Positions 1-6,239 of a stretch of 15,805 nucleotides of DNA are shown here, in pieces. Under the pieces are notes generated by a model. The model was given only the letters and a program-made list of their open reading frames with translations. It was not told the DNA's origin and did no database searches. This DNA comes from an uncultured Selenomonadales bacterium (GTDB lineage Bacteria; Bacillota_C; Negativicutes; Selenomonadales; Selenomonadaceae), in assembly GCA_947302675.1 (NCBI GenBank), contig CAMYWI010000004.1, forward strand, positions 1 through 15,805. The letters run 5' to 3'. The stretch's first letter is position 1; each line of letters opens with the position of its first letter. The position numbers and the translations under genes are program-made.

Positions 1-335
1 TCCGCCTTATTGACGGCAAGAGCAGTTGAATTGGCATTGGCGGCAACTTGCTTATATGCCGCCTCTAGGATTTTCATTCGGTCGGTCGTCAAAGTCAGTT
101 GCTGATTCAGTGCCTTTTCTCGTATCTCCAGAATTTGTGTTGCGTCTTTAACGCGGTCGAGACTTGCTATATCAGCCTCCATGCGGAGCTTGATTATATT
201 TTTCTCGCGATTGAGCCGCCCCAAATTTTCGATGACTGTTCTATCTGCCGCAAGAATATCTGCCTGAAGTTTCGACAAGTCAAGTCCCAATTCGATATAT
301 AACCGCCCCAGAGTTTGAGCGTCGCCCTTTGCCAT
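1..335 (-). CDS. Tail tape-measure protein, N-terminal part (runs off the window)
   Basis: Reading leftwards from an ATG at 335-333, the frame stays open for 111 codons to the window edge, so the 3' end is missing. A clear GGAGGTGA ribosome site lies a few bases upstream. The start MAKGDAQTLGRLYIELGLDL, followed by a long charged helical stretch with repeated Leu/Ile heptads, is typical of tape-measure proteins, which set tail length and are wound inside the tail tube. Its place directly after the frameshifted tail-assembly chaperone pair supports this, because the chaperone coats this protein during tail assembly. The call rests on N-terminal style plus gene order. The diagnostic length and the C-terminal domains are outside the window. 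Confidence 0.8.
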   Translation of the reverse strand, partial: MAKGDAQTLGRLYIELGLDLSKLQADILAADRTVIENLGRLNREKNIIKLRMEADIASLDRVKDATQILEIREKALNQQLTLTTDRMKILEAAYKQVAANANSTALAVNKA

Positions 336-352
336 TTTCTCACCTCCCGTCT

Positions 353-592
353 TTAAATGTAATATTCTATTGAACGTTTTCTTTTCGGTTGTTCCTTGCT
401 ATCTTTTTCAGCAAAAGCGGCATCGATTTTACTGTCCAATACTTCCATATCAAGCAAAAGTTCTAAATCGGCGTCGTCTATCTCGGCGGGCGTCATATGA
501 TAATCAGCCGCCCATTTCCGATAAAAAGAAATGCATTGCTCGTAGGGCGTCAAGTCTAGTGTTATTACTCCGTCTTGTCGCCCTCGCTTGCG
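353..592 (-). CDS. Tail assembly chaperone GT extension, probably made only by -1 frameshift
   Basis: This frame is open from the slippery site (first codon after the slip at 592-590) to a TAA at 353-355, giving 79 codons. It contains no ATG near its beginning; the only plausible independent start is a TTG at 553-551 with no good ribosome site. It is exactly the -1 frame relative to the upstream chaperone gene, and no stop lies between the slip site and the TTG. In lambda-like phages the second tail-chaperone part (T) is expressed as a G-T fusion and recruits tail tube subunits to the tape measure. The visible part has YEQCISFYRKWAADYHMTP and an acidic middle followed by a basic KRKR tail. 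The predicted fusion with the upstream gene is 173 residues. Confidence 0.75.
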   Translation of the reverse strand, partial: RKRGRQDGVITLDLTPYEQCISFYRKWAADYHMTPAEIDDADLELLLDMEVLDSKIDAAFAEKDSKEQPKRKRSIEYYI

Positions 593-598
593 TTTTTT
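544..598 (-). other. Programmed -1 ribosomal frameshift signal
   Basis: The minus strand reads A AAA AAC at 598-592, with codon boundaries TCA AAA AAC in the chaperone frame. This is an exact X XXY YYZ slippery heptamer. After a 7-nt spacer (591-585), six bases at 584-579 (AGGGCG) pair perfectly with 549-544 (CGCCCT) across a ~29-nt loop, a plausible stimulatory stem. The -1 frame matches the downstream frame. Everything except the efficiency can be seen in the sequence. Confidence 0.85.
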
Positions 599-873
599 GA
601 CACTTGCGCCAATTTGCCCGTCAGCTGTCCGACTATGTAGCCCGTCGTCTCCCTATACAACGTTGTCACTTCTTCCAAGTACAAGTTATCGAGTAAATCA
701 TCTGCACTCACGCCATATATCTCGCTCAAAAAGGCACAGCGTTTTTCGATGAAATTTTCCGCGAACACTTCATTGTTTTCTTTCTCGAACAACATGAGCT
801 TGCGCCACATGCCCGCCTTCGGTTTCGGCATTTCGTAAGTCTTGCCGTCGATTGTTATTGTCGGTCTTTCCAT
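565..873 (-). CDS. Tail assembly chaperone, G-like (zero frame product)
   Basis: A 102-residue protein beginning MERPTITIDGKTYEMPKPKA and ending in GDKTE. The ATG at 873-871 is preceded by GGGAGGAATAGAA, a good ribosome site; a TTG at 888 would place that site inside the coding region and is rejected. The N-terminal beta-rich region followed by a helical region is the pattern of gpG-type tail chaperones of Bacillota phages, which bind the tape measure until tail tube polymerisation. It lies between the tail tube gene and the tape measure, as expected. Near its 3' end it carries the A AAA AAC slip site that feeds ribosomes into the downstream frame. The family call rests on position, size and the frameshift rather than on a catalytic motif. 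Confidence 0.78.
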   Translation of the reverse strand: MERPTITIDGKTYEMPKPKAGMWRKLMLFEKENNEVFAENFIEKRCAFLSEIYGVSADDLLDNLYLEEVTTLYRETTGYIVGQLTGKLAQVSKNASEGDKTE

Positions 874-875
874 TT

Positions 876-1034
876 CTATTCCTCCCAATTTTGTTTCCCA
901 AGTACAACGGACTCAACCTCTGCGCGTAATTGCGTCAAATCCTCTTCACTGAGAAGTCCTTTTTGTTCTAAAAGGCGGAGCAATTTCTTGATTATTGTCA
1001 TTAGGAAAAATATGCGCTCATTCGTACTAATCAT
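876..1034 (-). CDS. Small protein of unknown function (52 aa)
   Basis: A 52-residue frame with ATG at 1034-1032 and GGAGGAATAGG directly upstream. The longer reading from 1169 is unlikely because it would run through the dprA 3' end and the hairpin element. The start MISTNERIFFLMTIIKKLL is hydrophobic then basic, followed by LEQKGLLSEEDLTQLRAEV, which resembles the short SHOCT-like helical motif seen at the ends of many small bacterial and phage proteins. The stop (TAG) is two bases before the chaperone ATG, so the two are translationally close. I do not recognise a function. It may be a small membrane-associated or oligomerising protein; that is inference from composition only. Confidence 0.6.
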   Translation of the reverse strand: MISTNERIFFLMTIIKKLLRLLEQKGLLSEEDLTQLRAEVESVVLGKQNWEE

Positions 1035-1049
1035 TCCTATTCCTCCACA

Positions 1050-1134
1050 AAGCCGCGTAGACGCCCCAGAATCGCCGTAGGCGCGTTTTCTGAGCGTCTC
1101 ACGTGTATTTAATCGAAAACCTAAAATTAGCCCC
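1050..1134 (-). ncRNA. Structured intergenic element A (hairpin repeat, copy 1)
   Basis: Starts right at the dprA stop codon and ends before the ribosome site of the 52-aa gene. On the minus strand, bases 1099-1088 (AGACGCTCAGAA) pair with 1071-1059 (TTCTGGGGCGTCT) with one wobble and one bulge, enclosing a second stem CGCC-TAC-GGCG (1083-1073). A related element lies at 9245-9348, sharing the core GGCGATTCTGGG and similar flanks. I cannot tell whether it acts as RNA, as a DNA repeat or as a mobile-element remnant. Confidence 0.5.
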
Positions 1135-1980
1135 TTAAAATCGATTATACACGTCCTGCGCTGATTCAATCGGGATTGCTCCGGCGTGAATCAACTCCTC
1201 GCAACCTTCGCTATTTGTGTTTTGAACCGCGAAAATTTTTCGTCCATACTTCAAAGCGAAATTGCAAGCGATAATCGAACCGCTTTTTTTCGCCGCCTCG
1301 ACAACGATCAGCCCTTTGCAAAGTCCGGCGATAATTCTGTTGCGTTGAGGAAAGGTACCGCGATTTGGCGGCATTTGCGGCGGATATTCACTCATGACAA
1401 CGCCGCGCTCAGTTATTTCCTCAAGGAGCTTTTTATTCTCACGCGGGAAAATATGATTTATGCCGCAACCCAAGACTGCAACGGTGCGTCCCATTTTCAA
1501 AGCTCCGTGATGCGCAAAGGTATCAATGCCGCGAGCCGCCCCGCTTACGACTGTAAAGCCCGCCGCCGCGAGTTCTTCGCTAAGTTCCAATGCGACACGC
1601 TGACCGCAAGGCGTATTGTTGCGCGAACCAACGACGGCAATTCTCTGAACATGCGGTTGAAGTTCCCCGCGATAATAGAAAATCATTGGCGGCGTGTCGA
1701 TTTCTTTCAAGAGCGGCGGATAATCTTTATCGGCTATGCTACACAGCTTTATTTTTTGCCTGTCACAAAAGCTTATGAGTTTTTCGGGCGCATCGGGATT
1801 TTTATCGCGAAATGAAATGAACTCGTCCAAAACTTTCTTGCCGACGCCTGACTTAATTAAATCGGCAACGTCTGCGCTCCATGCAATTTTAGCACTGCCG
1901 AAAAATTTCACAAGTTGTGCAACTCTCCGATTACCTAAACCGTGTATGTTGCTCATTGCCGCTAAAAAATATTTTTCCAC
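1135..1980 (-). CDS. dprA: DprA/Smf-like DNA-processing protein
   Basis: A 281-residue DprA-like protein. DprA binds single-stranded DNA and loads RecA in natural transformation. From a GTG at 1980-1978 with GGAGG five bases upstream: an N-terminal helix-hairpin-helix-like region (about 10-55, HGLGNRRVAQLVKFFGSA), then the Rossmann-like core (about 112-281) with GSR at 118-120, SGAARGIDTFAHHGAL from 146, GCGINHIFPRENKKL from 171, FPQRNRIIAGL at 210-220 and VVEAAKKSGS from 226. The usual VPG after the GR-x-hydrophobic strand is VQN here. The C-terminal winged-helix domain of many chromosomal DprAs (about 360 residues) is absent. A TTG at 1992 would overlap the ribosome site. It sits inside the tail operon, after a terminator-like hairpin and before element A, which is an unusual place and suggests a cargo gene. 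Confidence 0.9.
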   Translation of the reverse strand: MEKYFLAAMSNIHGLGNRRVAQLVKFFGSAKIAWSADVADLIKSGVGKKVLDEFISFRDKNPDAPEKLISFCDRQKIKLCSIADKDYPPLLKEIDTPPMIFYYRGELQPHVQRIAVVGSRNNTPCGQRVALELSEELAAAGFTVVSGAARGIDTFAHHGALKMGRTVAVLGCGINHIFPRENKKLLEEITERGVVMSEYPPQMPPNRGTFPQRNRIIAGLCKGLIVVEAAKKSGSIIACNFALKYGRKIFAVQNTNSEGCEELIHAGAIPIESAQDVYNRF

Positions 1981-1995
1981 TTCTTCCTCCAAACA

Positions 1996-2019
1996 GAAAA
2001 GCCGCTCACAAGAGCGGCT
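1996..2019 (-). terminator. Rho-independent terminator-like hairpin upstream of dprA
   Basis: A perfect 8-bp stem (minus AGCCGCTC, loop TTGT, GAGCGGCT; arms 2019-2012 and 2007-2000) followed by a run of T (TTTTCTGTTT on the minus strand). It follows the stop of the 111-aa gene by about 15 bases and ends just before the dprA ribosome site, leaving no room for a separate promoter. It could therefore attenuate dprA and the downstream tail genes. Confidence 0.7.
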
Positions 2020-2034
2020 CTCTGCCTCTTACTT

Positions 2035-2370
2035 TTAAAAAATCCTAACGATTGAACCGTTGACTATCGTATAGTTGCCTTCAAATTCGTTGATTGCGAT
2101 TGTCACGATATGTTTTTCGGGCGTCGCCGTCATCAGCGTTTGTTCCGCGATAAACCAGTAATTGGTACCTTTCGACTGTTGCTTGGCGACTGTCAGCAGT
2201 GGCTTGTAGCTGGCTCCGACGATTCCTTCTACCGCCGTCCATGCGCTCGCGTACTTTTGCGGCATTTTCCCGTCAGTACAGGCGTGAATTTCAAATTCCA
2301 GTGCGCCCAATATCGGATTTGCCGCTTGTATCTGTGCCTTTACCATACTGAACAATATCATTTCTTCCAT
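2035..2370 (-). CDS. Tail-operon protein, possibly with a cystatin-like fold
   Basis: 111 residues from ATG 2370-2368, with AAGGAGG about seven bases upstream. It follows the tail tube gene by 15 bases. The central part reads AVEGIVGASYKPLLTVAKQQ then SKGTNYWFIAEQTLM, then alternating hydrophobic strands and a C-terminal beta stretch. QQSKGTNYWF resembles the QxVxG hairpin of cystatin-like proteins (one position differs), and the surrounding pattern (helix, strand, Q..G turn, strand, strand) fits that fold. No signal peptide is visible. In other phages this place often holds a small tail protein of unknown role. The cystatin-like idea is recognition from memory and unconfirmed; a plain uncharacterised tail protein is the alternative. 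Confidence 0.55.
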   Translation of the reverse strand: MEEMILFSMVKAQIQAANPILGALEFEIHACTDGKMPQKYASAWTAVEGIVGASYKPLLTVAKQQSKGTNYWFIAEQTLMTATPEKHIVTIAINEFEGNYTIVNGSIVRIF

Positions 2371-2385
2371 TATAGTTTCCTCCTT

Positions 2386-2928
2386 CTAATCAACACTCGA
2401 ATACCAATCGGACGCCACGCTTGCGGCTTTTGAATCCAAAACGTACTTATAATTACCATCGAATTGACGGGGCATGAACGTTGCTGACAAAGTTTGCGTC
2501 GTGTATTCGGGACTGTCCGTCTTCGTCTTCATGTCCAAGCCCACTTTGGCGCATTGTCCTTTGAGCAATTTGAAATAGCGTTTGGTCTCGCCGTCTTCCT
2601 TTAAGCCCTCGCCCAATATTGCGATATAAGGCGCAACATCGTTGGCATTTTCTATCAATTTGCCGTCCACCGCAATGCTATGCCCGCCCAATGCCGCGTA
2701 ATCCTCAAGCGACAGATCCGCTAACTCCAATTCAACACTGCCTTTGGAAAATACCGTTGCCGTCGCCCACAATCTGTTATCGGCGTAAAGCTCCGCCGTG
2801 TTACTTTCCGCATTCTCATTTATCGAAATCGCGCCCGATAATTTCTTGGGCGTCTCGTAGGTCACACCCGTCGAATCGTCTTTTGTCAACTTTGCGTAAT
2901 GCACATTCTCCAATCCGATTAAAGCCAA
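2386..2928 (-). CDS. Major tail tube protein (phi13-type)
   Basis: 180 residues; the start is a TTG at 2928-2926, with GGAGG eight bases upstream and only two bases from the stop of the preceding gene. The N terminus MALIGLENVHYAKLTKDD followed by GVTYETPKKLSGAISI is very close in style to phi13-type major tail proteins of Bacillota siphophages, which stack as rings to form the tail tube. The later ESNTAELYADNRLWA and the Gly/Ala-rich acidic body also fit. The gene lies between the tail completion gene and the chaperone region, the standard order. Stop is TAG. Confidence 0.88.
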   Translation of the reverse strand: MALIGLENVHYAKLTKDDSTGVTYETPKKLSGAISINENAESNTAELYADNRLWATATVFSKGSVELELADLSLEDYAALGGHSIAVDGKLIENANDVAPYIAILGEGLKEDGETKRYFKLLKGQCAKVGLDMKTKTDSPEYTTQTLSATFMPRQFDGNYKYVLDSKAASVASDWYSSVD

Positions 2929-2930
2929 GT

Positions 2931-3275
2931 TTATTCCTCCTTTTTTTGAACTGTGATTGAAAATCTCAGCACACGGTTAAAGTTGCCGTCAAAAATGTCC
3001 TGCGCGTCCGTGCGCATAAATCTTAATTCGGCCATTGCATTTTCTACCGCCGTTTCTAAGTTCTCGTAGTCGTCGTTATCTGTCACGATTGTGACTTGAT
3101 ACACTGAGCGAAAAAAAATTTCCCGATTGTCTCCATGCATACTGGGCACGTTTGAAATCTCGCGATAGACAATGTGCGGATAAGTCCCGTCGTATTCGCG
3201 ATAATCCTTTGTCACGGGCGCAGAAATTTTTTCCAGCGCGGCTTTGACTTGCCTTTGAAGTTCGGACGCCGTCAT
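2931..3275 (-). CDS. Tail completion / tail terminator protein
   Basis: 114 residues, ATG 3275-3273, overlapping the stop of the gp10-like gene as ATGA. It begins MTASELQRQVKAALEKI and contains TYPHIVYREISNVPS and a strand-rich region with VYQVTIVTDNDDYENLETAV, the common layout of tail-terminator/completion proteins (gpU or DUF3168-like), which cap the tail tube. Position just before the tail tube gene supports this. Family assignment is from pattern and order. Confidence 0.7.
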   Translation of the reverse strand: MTASELQRQVKAALEKISAPVTKDYREYDGTYPHIVYREISNVPSMHGDNREIFFRSVYQVTIVTDNDDYENLETAVENAMAELRFMRTDAQDIFDGNFNRVLRFSITVQKKEE

Positions 3276-3679
3276 TGTTGAATCGCCGCCCTTATCACGT
3301 CTTTTGAGTGATTTATCATCTCAATTTTTTTCGCCTCGTAAGCGGGCGTCATGAAAGGTGTCCCGCGCGGTCCGTATTCGATTATTCGCGCGTAACAGTA
3401 GCCCTTATCGTCTGTGGCGTCAGCTACAACCAGCACGGTGTCTTTCTTTTGCCCTTGCTCAATATGTATGCTGTCGCGAAGTCTGCCGGGATGTTTCAAT
3501 TTAAACTGCCGCCCGCGATAAATTCACTTTTCAACCGGACAAAGCTCGTTAGCCGCCGCTAGTATTTCAGCATTTTCTTTGATAGATTGTCGAGCCGCCT
3601 CTGCCGCCTTTTCACCATAGAGATTCAGCAAATCTTTTATGCTTGCTCCCGCTTTTCTGCCTTTAACCGTGTTTACCAT
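3272..3679 (-). pseudogene. HK97 gp10-like head-tail joining protein, interrupted by in-frame TGA
   Basis: The minus-strand frame begins at ATG 3679-3677 (MVNTVKGRKAGASIKDLLNL), runs 51 codons to a TGA at 3526-3524 (codon 52 of 136), then continues in the same frame to TGA at 3272-3274. Joined across the stop, NELCPVEK then the 8-codon link and HPGRLRDSIHI match the conserved cysteine/Pro-Val... GRLRDSI region of gp10-like proteins (about 130-150 residues), followed by the MTPAYEAKKIEMI C-terminal helix. So one codon is the only defect. A TTG at 3499 might restart a 75-residue C-terminal piece. Causes: nonsense mutation in a decaying prophage, sequencing error, or readthrough. TGA is a true stop for several neighbouring genes. 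Confidence 0.75.
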
Positions 3680-4029
3680 TATTTCACCTTCTCCCGACAT
3701 GTGAGCTGTAAAAATTCGTGGCGTTCGTTCACGTCCCGCGCAGGCAAAATTTGTTCAAATGTTCGTCCTTGATAAATAATTCGGTCGTGCAAGCTCAACC
3801 CTTCGCGATAACGGATTGTGATTCTGTATTCAAGCTCCGCCACTTTTTCCGCCGTGCCGTCTCGAATATACGCGCCGTAACTTTCTATCGACGCACAAAC
3901 ATTTTGAATTTATCTGTAGGCGGGATAAGATTTCAGATTAACGCCGCGATCGTTCGTGACTTTCACAGGACGTTGAATTGTCACCCGCTTGTTAAGCTCC
4001 TCCGAGCGAATTTTTATCGGGTTGAGCAT
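3679..4029 (-). pseudogene. Head-tail adaptor (head closure-like), interrupted by in-frame TAA
   Basis: ATG 4029-4027 overlaps the connector stop as TAATG and has GGAGG upstream. The frame reads MLNPIKIRSEELNKRVTIQR to codon 39, hits TAA at 3912-3910 (codon 40 of 117), and continues in the same frame to TAA 3681-3679, which again overlaps the next ATG. After the stop come ASIESYGAYIRDGTAEKV, ITIRYREGLSLHDRIIYQGR and RHEFLQLTC, the characteristic C-terminal half of phage head-tail adaptors of the SPP1 gp16/HK97 type, which seal the capsid portal for tail attachment. One substitution (for example AAA Lys to TAA) explains the break. No good restart codon is visible just after it. Confidence 0.78.
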
Positions 4030-4304
4030 TAGCCCGCCTCCTCCAAAAATCGATTGCTCAGCAAGATTTTTCGTTGAATATCGCGAAGTCGACCGTCTAC
4101 GCCGCTATCTGATAGCATATCGAATTCCCGACGTGCAAAGAGTTTTATGTATTGGCGGACGAGCGGATTGTCGTCATCAAGTGTTTTACCTGTCGCCGTT
4201 AATAAGTCTTCACGCGCCGCAGAAATCAAATCAGCTAAGGTTTGGTCATGCGCCGTGCTGTCGCTGTCGACGTTCAGAAAATTTTTCAGTTCCTCAACCG
4301 TCAT
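4029..4304 (-). CDS. Head-tail connector, gp6-like
   Basis: 91 residues, ATG 4304-4302. The all-helical profile MTVEELKNFLNVDSDSTAHD then QTLADLISAAREDLLTATGK with a C-terminal RRDIQ-like helix is typical of the gp6-like connector family (Phage_connect_1), which forms a ring under the portal. It begins just after the capsid stop and its own stop overlaps the adaptor start by one base (TAATG), indicating translational coupling. Confidence 0.85.
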   Translation of the reverse strand: MTVEELKNFLNVDSDSTAHDQTLADLISAAREDLLTATGKTLDDDNPLVRQYIKLFARREFDMLSDSGVDGRLRDIQRKILLSNRFLEEAG

Positions 4305-4309
4305 GCTAA

Positions 4310-5599
4310 TCAGCTCGCAGATTTTTTCACGCGGAGGAATCCATTTTTACGCACAATTTGACCTCCAAAGAAACAACTCCCGCGAAATGCCGTTATGCCT
4401 TGTCTGAATTTAAAATCGTCGGAGCGTTTTACTTCCATAGGCGAAAATTCTACGAGCAAATAACTTGACAGCAAGCCGTAAGCCATGCAGTAATCGCCTG
4501 TAGCCGTGTCGCTTGCAACCAGTGACTTACACGCCGAATTTAAGATAAACGGTATCGAGTTAATTGTCCCCGAATTGCCGTTAATGTGAATGTCATAGTA
4601 TTTTTGCTTTGTCGCCGTCCGTACCTTTGAGAATGCCAACAAATCCATTTTGTTCAAAATCAAAACGGCGGGCTCCTCAACTTCCTCCGCGCCGCCGTAA
4701 TTGAAAACGATTTCATCAAGCGTTGTGTCCGTTATCTGCGAAAGGCTAAAATCGGTTGCGGGGTCAATCGCCGCCGCCGCGTTGCTGAAAATACCGACCA
4801 ACTGATTGGCACTGCCGGAGCCAACGAGAATTTCTTTGGTCAGCAGTTTACGCATTGAATTTCGGATATTCTGAAATACCATGTCGGCATAAGGCGCGGC
4901 GGGTAATTTTTCGAGTTCCTCCGTCAGCTCGGCGTAAGCGGTGATTTTCGTCTTATCAATGTCGACATATGCAAAATGAGTTTCGGCTTCATGCGCGTTT
5001 TCGCCTTCGCCGGTATAGCCGCCCAAATCAAAGCCCGTGAGATACGGTTGACGGAACTTTTCGCCGCCGTTCAAACTCAAATGTGATACTGCGTCCACAA
5101 GCGAAGACACGCTAGGGAAGTCGGGATTTATATTCGCGCTAAAATTTGACGGAACGACGATAGTCGCAGCGTCGCCCTGCGCGGGCGTAACCGTCACTGC
5201 GCGAAGTTCCCCAAAAGTACTGAGCGGCGACTTAACGGAAATATTTTTTCTCAAATCTTGCCCAGCTTGCTCGCGTTTTTCGAGTTCAGAATTGAGATTA
5301 GGATTGCCGCGCTCCTCTGCGGGAATAAAACCCTTGCCGGGAATATATTTCGGCGGGTTTGTTCCGCGTGATTCGTTCTCCATTTCTTTTTTCCGCATGT
5401 GAGCGCGAACTGCCGCCGTGCGTTCGTCCATGTCCTCGTTTGGATTTTCCGCCTTTACGCTACGCAATGCCGCTATATCTTCATTGAGTGTCACGAGTTG
5501 CTGATTGATTGATTTTACTTCCGCAATGTCTTTGCTCTCGTTCGATTGCTTAATCAGCGCGGCGCGTCGTTCTTCCATTCGCTTTAACAATTCGTTCAT
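4310..5599 (-). CDS. Major capsid protein, HK97 fold, with N-terminal scaffold (delta) domain
   Basis: 429 residues from ATG 5599-5597. The first ~115 residues are a charged coiled-coil-like region (MNELLKRMEERRAALIKQSN, then MRKKEMENESRG), the usual cleavable delta/scaffold part. The rest is a capsid body with VVPSNFSANINPDF, YTGEGENAHEAETHFAYVDI, ITAYAELTEELEKL and an SGSANQLVGIFSNA loop, all common in HK97-type capsid proteins. It follows the prohead protease directly, so the delta domain is presumably cut during maturation. Stop TGA at 4310-4312. I see no unusual features. Confidence 0.92.
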   Translation of the reverse strand: MNELLKRMEERRAALIKQSNESKDIAEVKSINQQLVTLNEDIAALRSVKAENPNEDMDERTAAVRAHMRKKEMENESRGTNPPKYIPGKGFIPAEERGNPNLNSELEKREQAGQDLRKNISVKSPLSTFGELRAVTVTPAQGDAATIVVPSNFSANINPDFPSVSSLVDAVSHLSLNGGEKFRQPYLTGFDLGGYTGEGENAHEAETHFAYVDIDKTKITAYAELTEELEKLPAAPYADMVFQNIRNSMRKLLTKEILVGSGSANQLVGIFSNAAAAIDPATDFSLSQITDTTLDEIVFNYGGAEEVEEPAVLILNKMDLLAFSKVRTATKQKYYDIHINGNSGTINSIPFILNSACKSLVASDTATGDYCMAYGLLSSYLLVEFSPMEVKRSDDFKFRQGITAFRGSCFFGGQIVRKNGFLRVKKSAS

Positions 5600-5600
5600 A

Positions 5601-6239
5601 CTAAAAACCTCCGAGAATTTTATTTTTCAACTTGTATAATTCAAGCTCTGCCGAATCATTTTCCAATGACCGAGTATTGGCGTTATCCAACGCTTTTTTT
5701 GCGCTCTCCAGCGTACTCAAGGCGCGGGCTGAAATATCTGTTCCTTCATAGGCGGGAAATGCCACTGCCGAGACTTCAAACACGCGCCCGATTTTCTTTA
5801 TTCGGCGCGTCGGTTTTTCTGACTTCAAATCTTGCCACTCTTCGGCGTCGACACTAAAGGCAAAACTCATGCCGCTCAAATCTTCGCGCTCAACTGCCGA
5901 ATATAAAGCCCTTGCGTCGGGATTATTTTCTACGTCGAGTTTCGCACGTATTGCCAAGCCGACATCATCAACTTTAAGCGTCATTGTGCTGTTGCCGTTG
6001 TTGCGTCGAGAACGTGCAAGCGGTATTTGCGCAAAATTATGATTCACAAATAATGCCACGTCACGCAGTGCCTTTTCGTCGTCAAAGGCTCCTCTGTCTA
6101 TGACTTCAAAAAAATAACCGCCTATATCTGTTTTCTGCTCAAATACGGCGGCATGTCCTTCAATATATTTTTCGTTTCCTTCGCCCGTCATGGCTCGAAA
6201 TTCTTTCAAGCTGTAACAACGCTTTTCAGTCTGAATCAT
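5601..6239 (-). CDS. Prohead protease, HK97 (S78) family
   Basis: 212 residues from ATG 6239-6237, with GGGAGGTGA five bases upstream; a longer start at 6266 would bypass that site. The start region overlaps the portal stop by 14 bases. Motifs of the caudovirus prohead protease family are visible: GHAAVFEQKTDIGGYFFEVI (about 28-47), LFVNHN with the presumed catalytic His (about 67), LSGMSFAFSV holding the Ser (about 121-130) and VSAVAFPAYEGTDISAR near the end. It cleaves scaffold from capsid during head maturation. Length matches the family. Confidence 0.9.
   Translation of the reverse strand: MIQTEKRCYSLKEFRAMTGEGNEKYIEGHAAVFEQKTDIGGYFFEVIDRGAFDDEKALRDVALFVNHNFAQIPLARSRRNNGNSTMTLKVDDVGLAIRAKLDVENNPDARALYSAVEREDLSGMSFAFSVDAEEWQDLKSEKPTRRIKKIGRVFEVSAVAFPAYEGTDISARALSTLESAKKALDNANTRSLENDSAELELYKLKNKILGGF

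Noticed and set aside
565..888. Upstream TTG start for the chaperone at 888
   Set aside because: The strong GGAGG site would fall inside the coding region; the ATG at 873 has correct spacing to it.
1186..1815. Plus-strand open frame of 209 codons
   Set aside because: It lies opposite dprA, has no ribosome site or family resemblance, and mirrors the coding strand; the same applies to other plus-strand frames in the window.
3272..4029. Alternative genetic code (TGA or TAA read as sense)
   Set aside because: TGA and TAA both end neighbouring intact genes (for example capsid, portal and terL end with TGA, several others with TAA), so a global reassignment does not fit.
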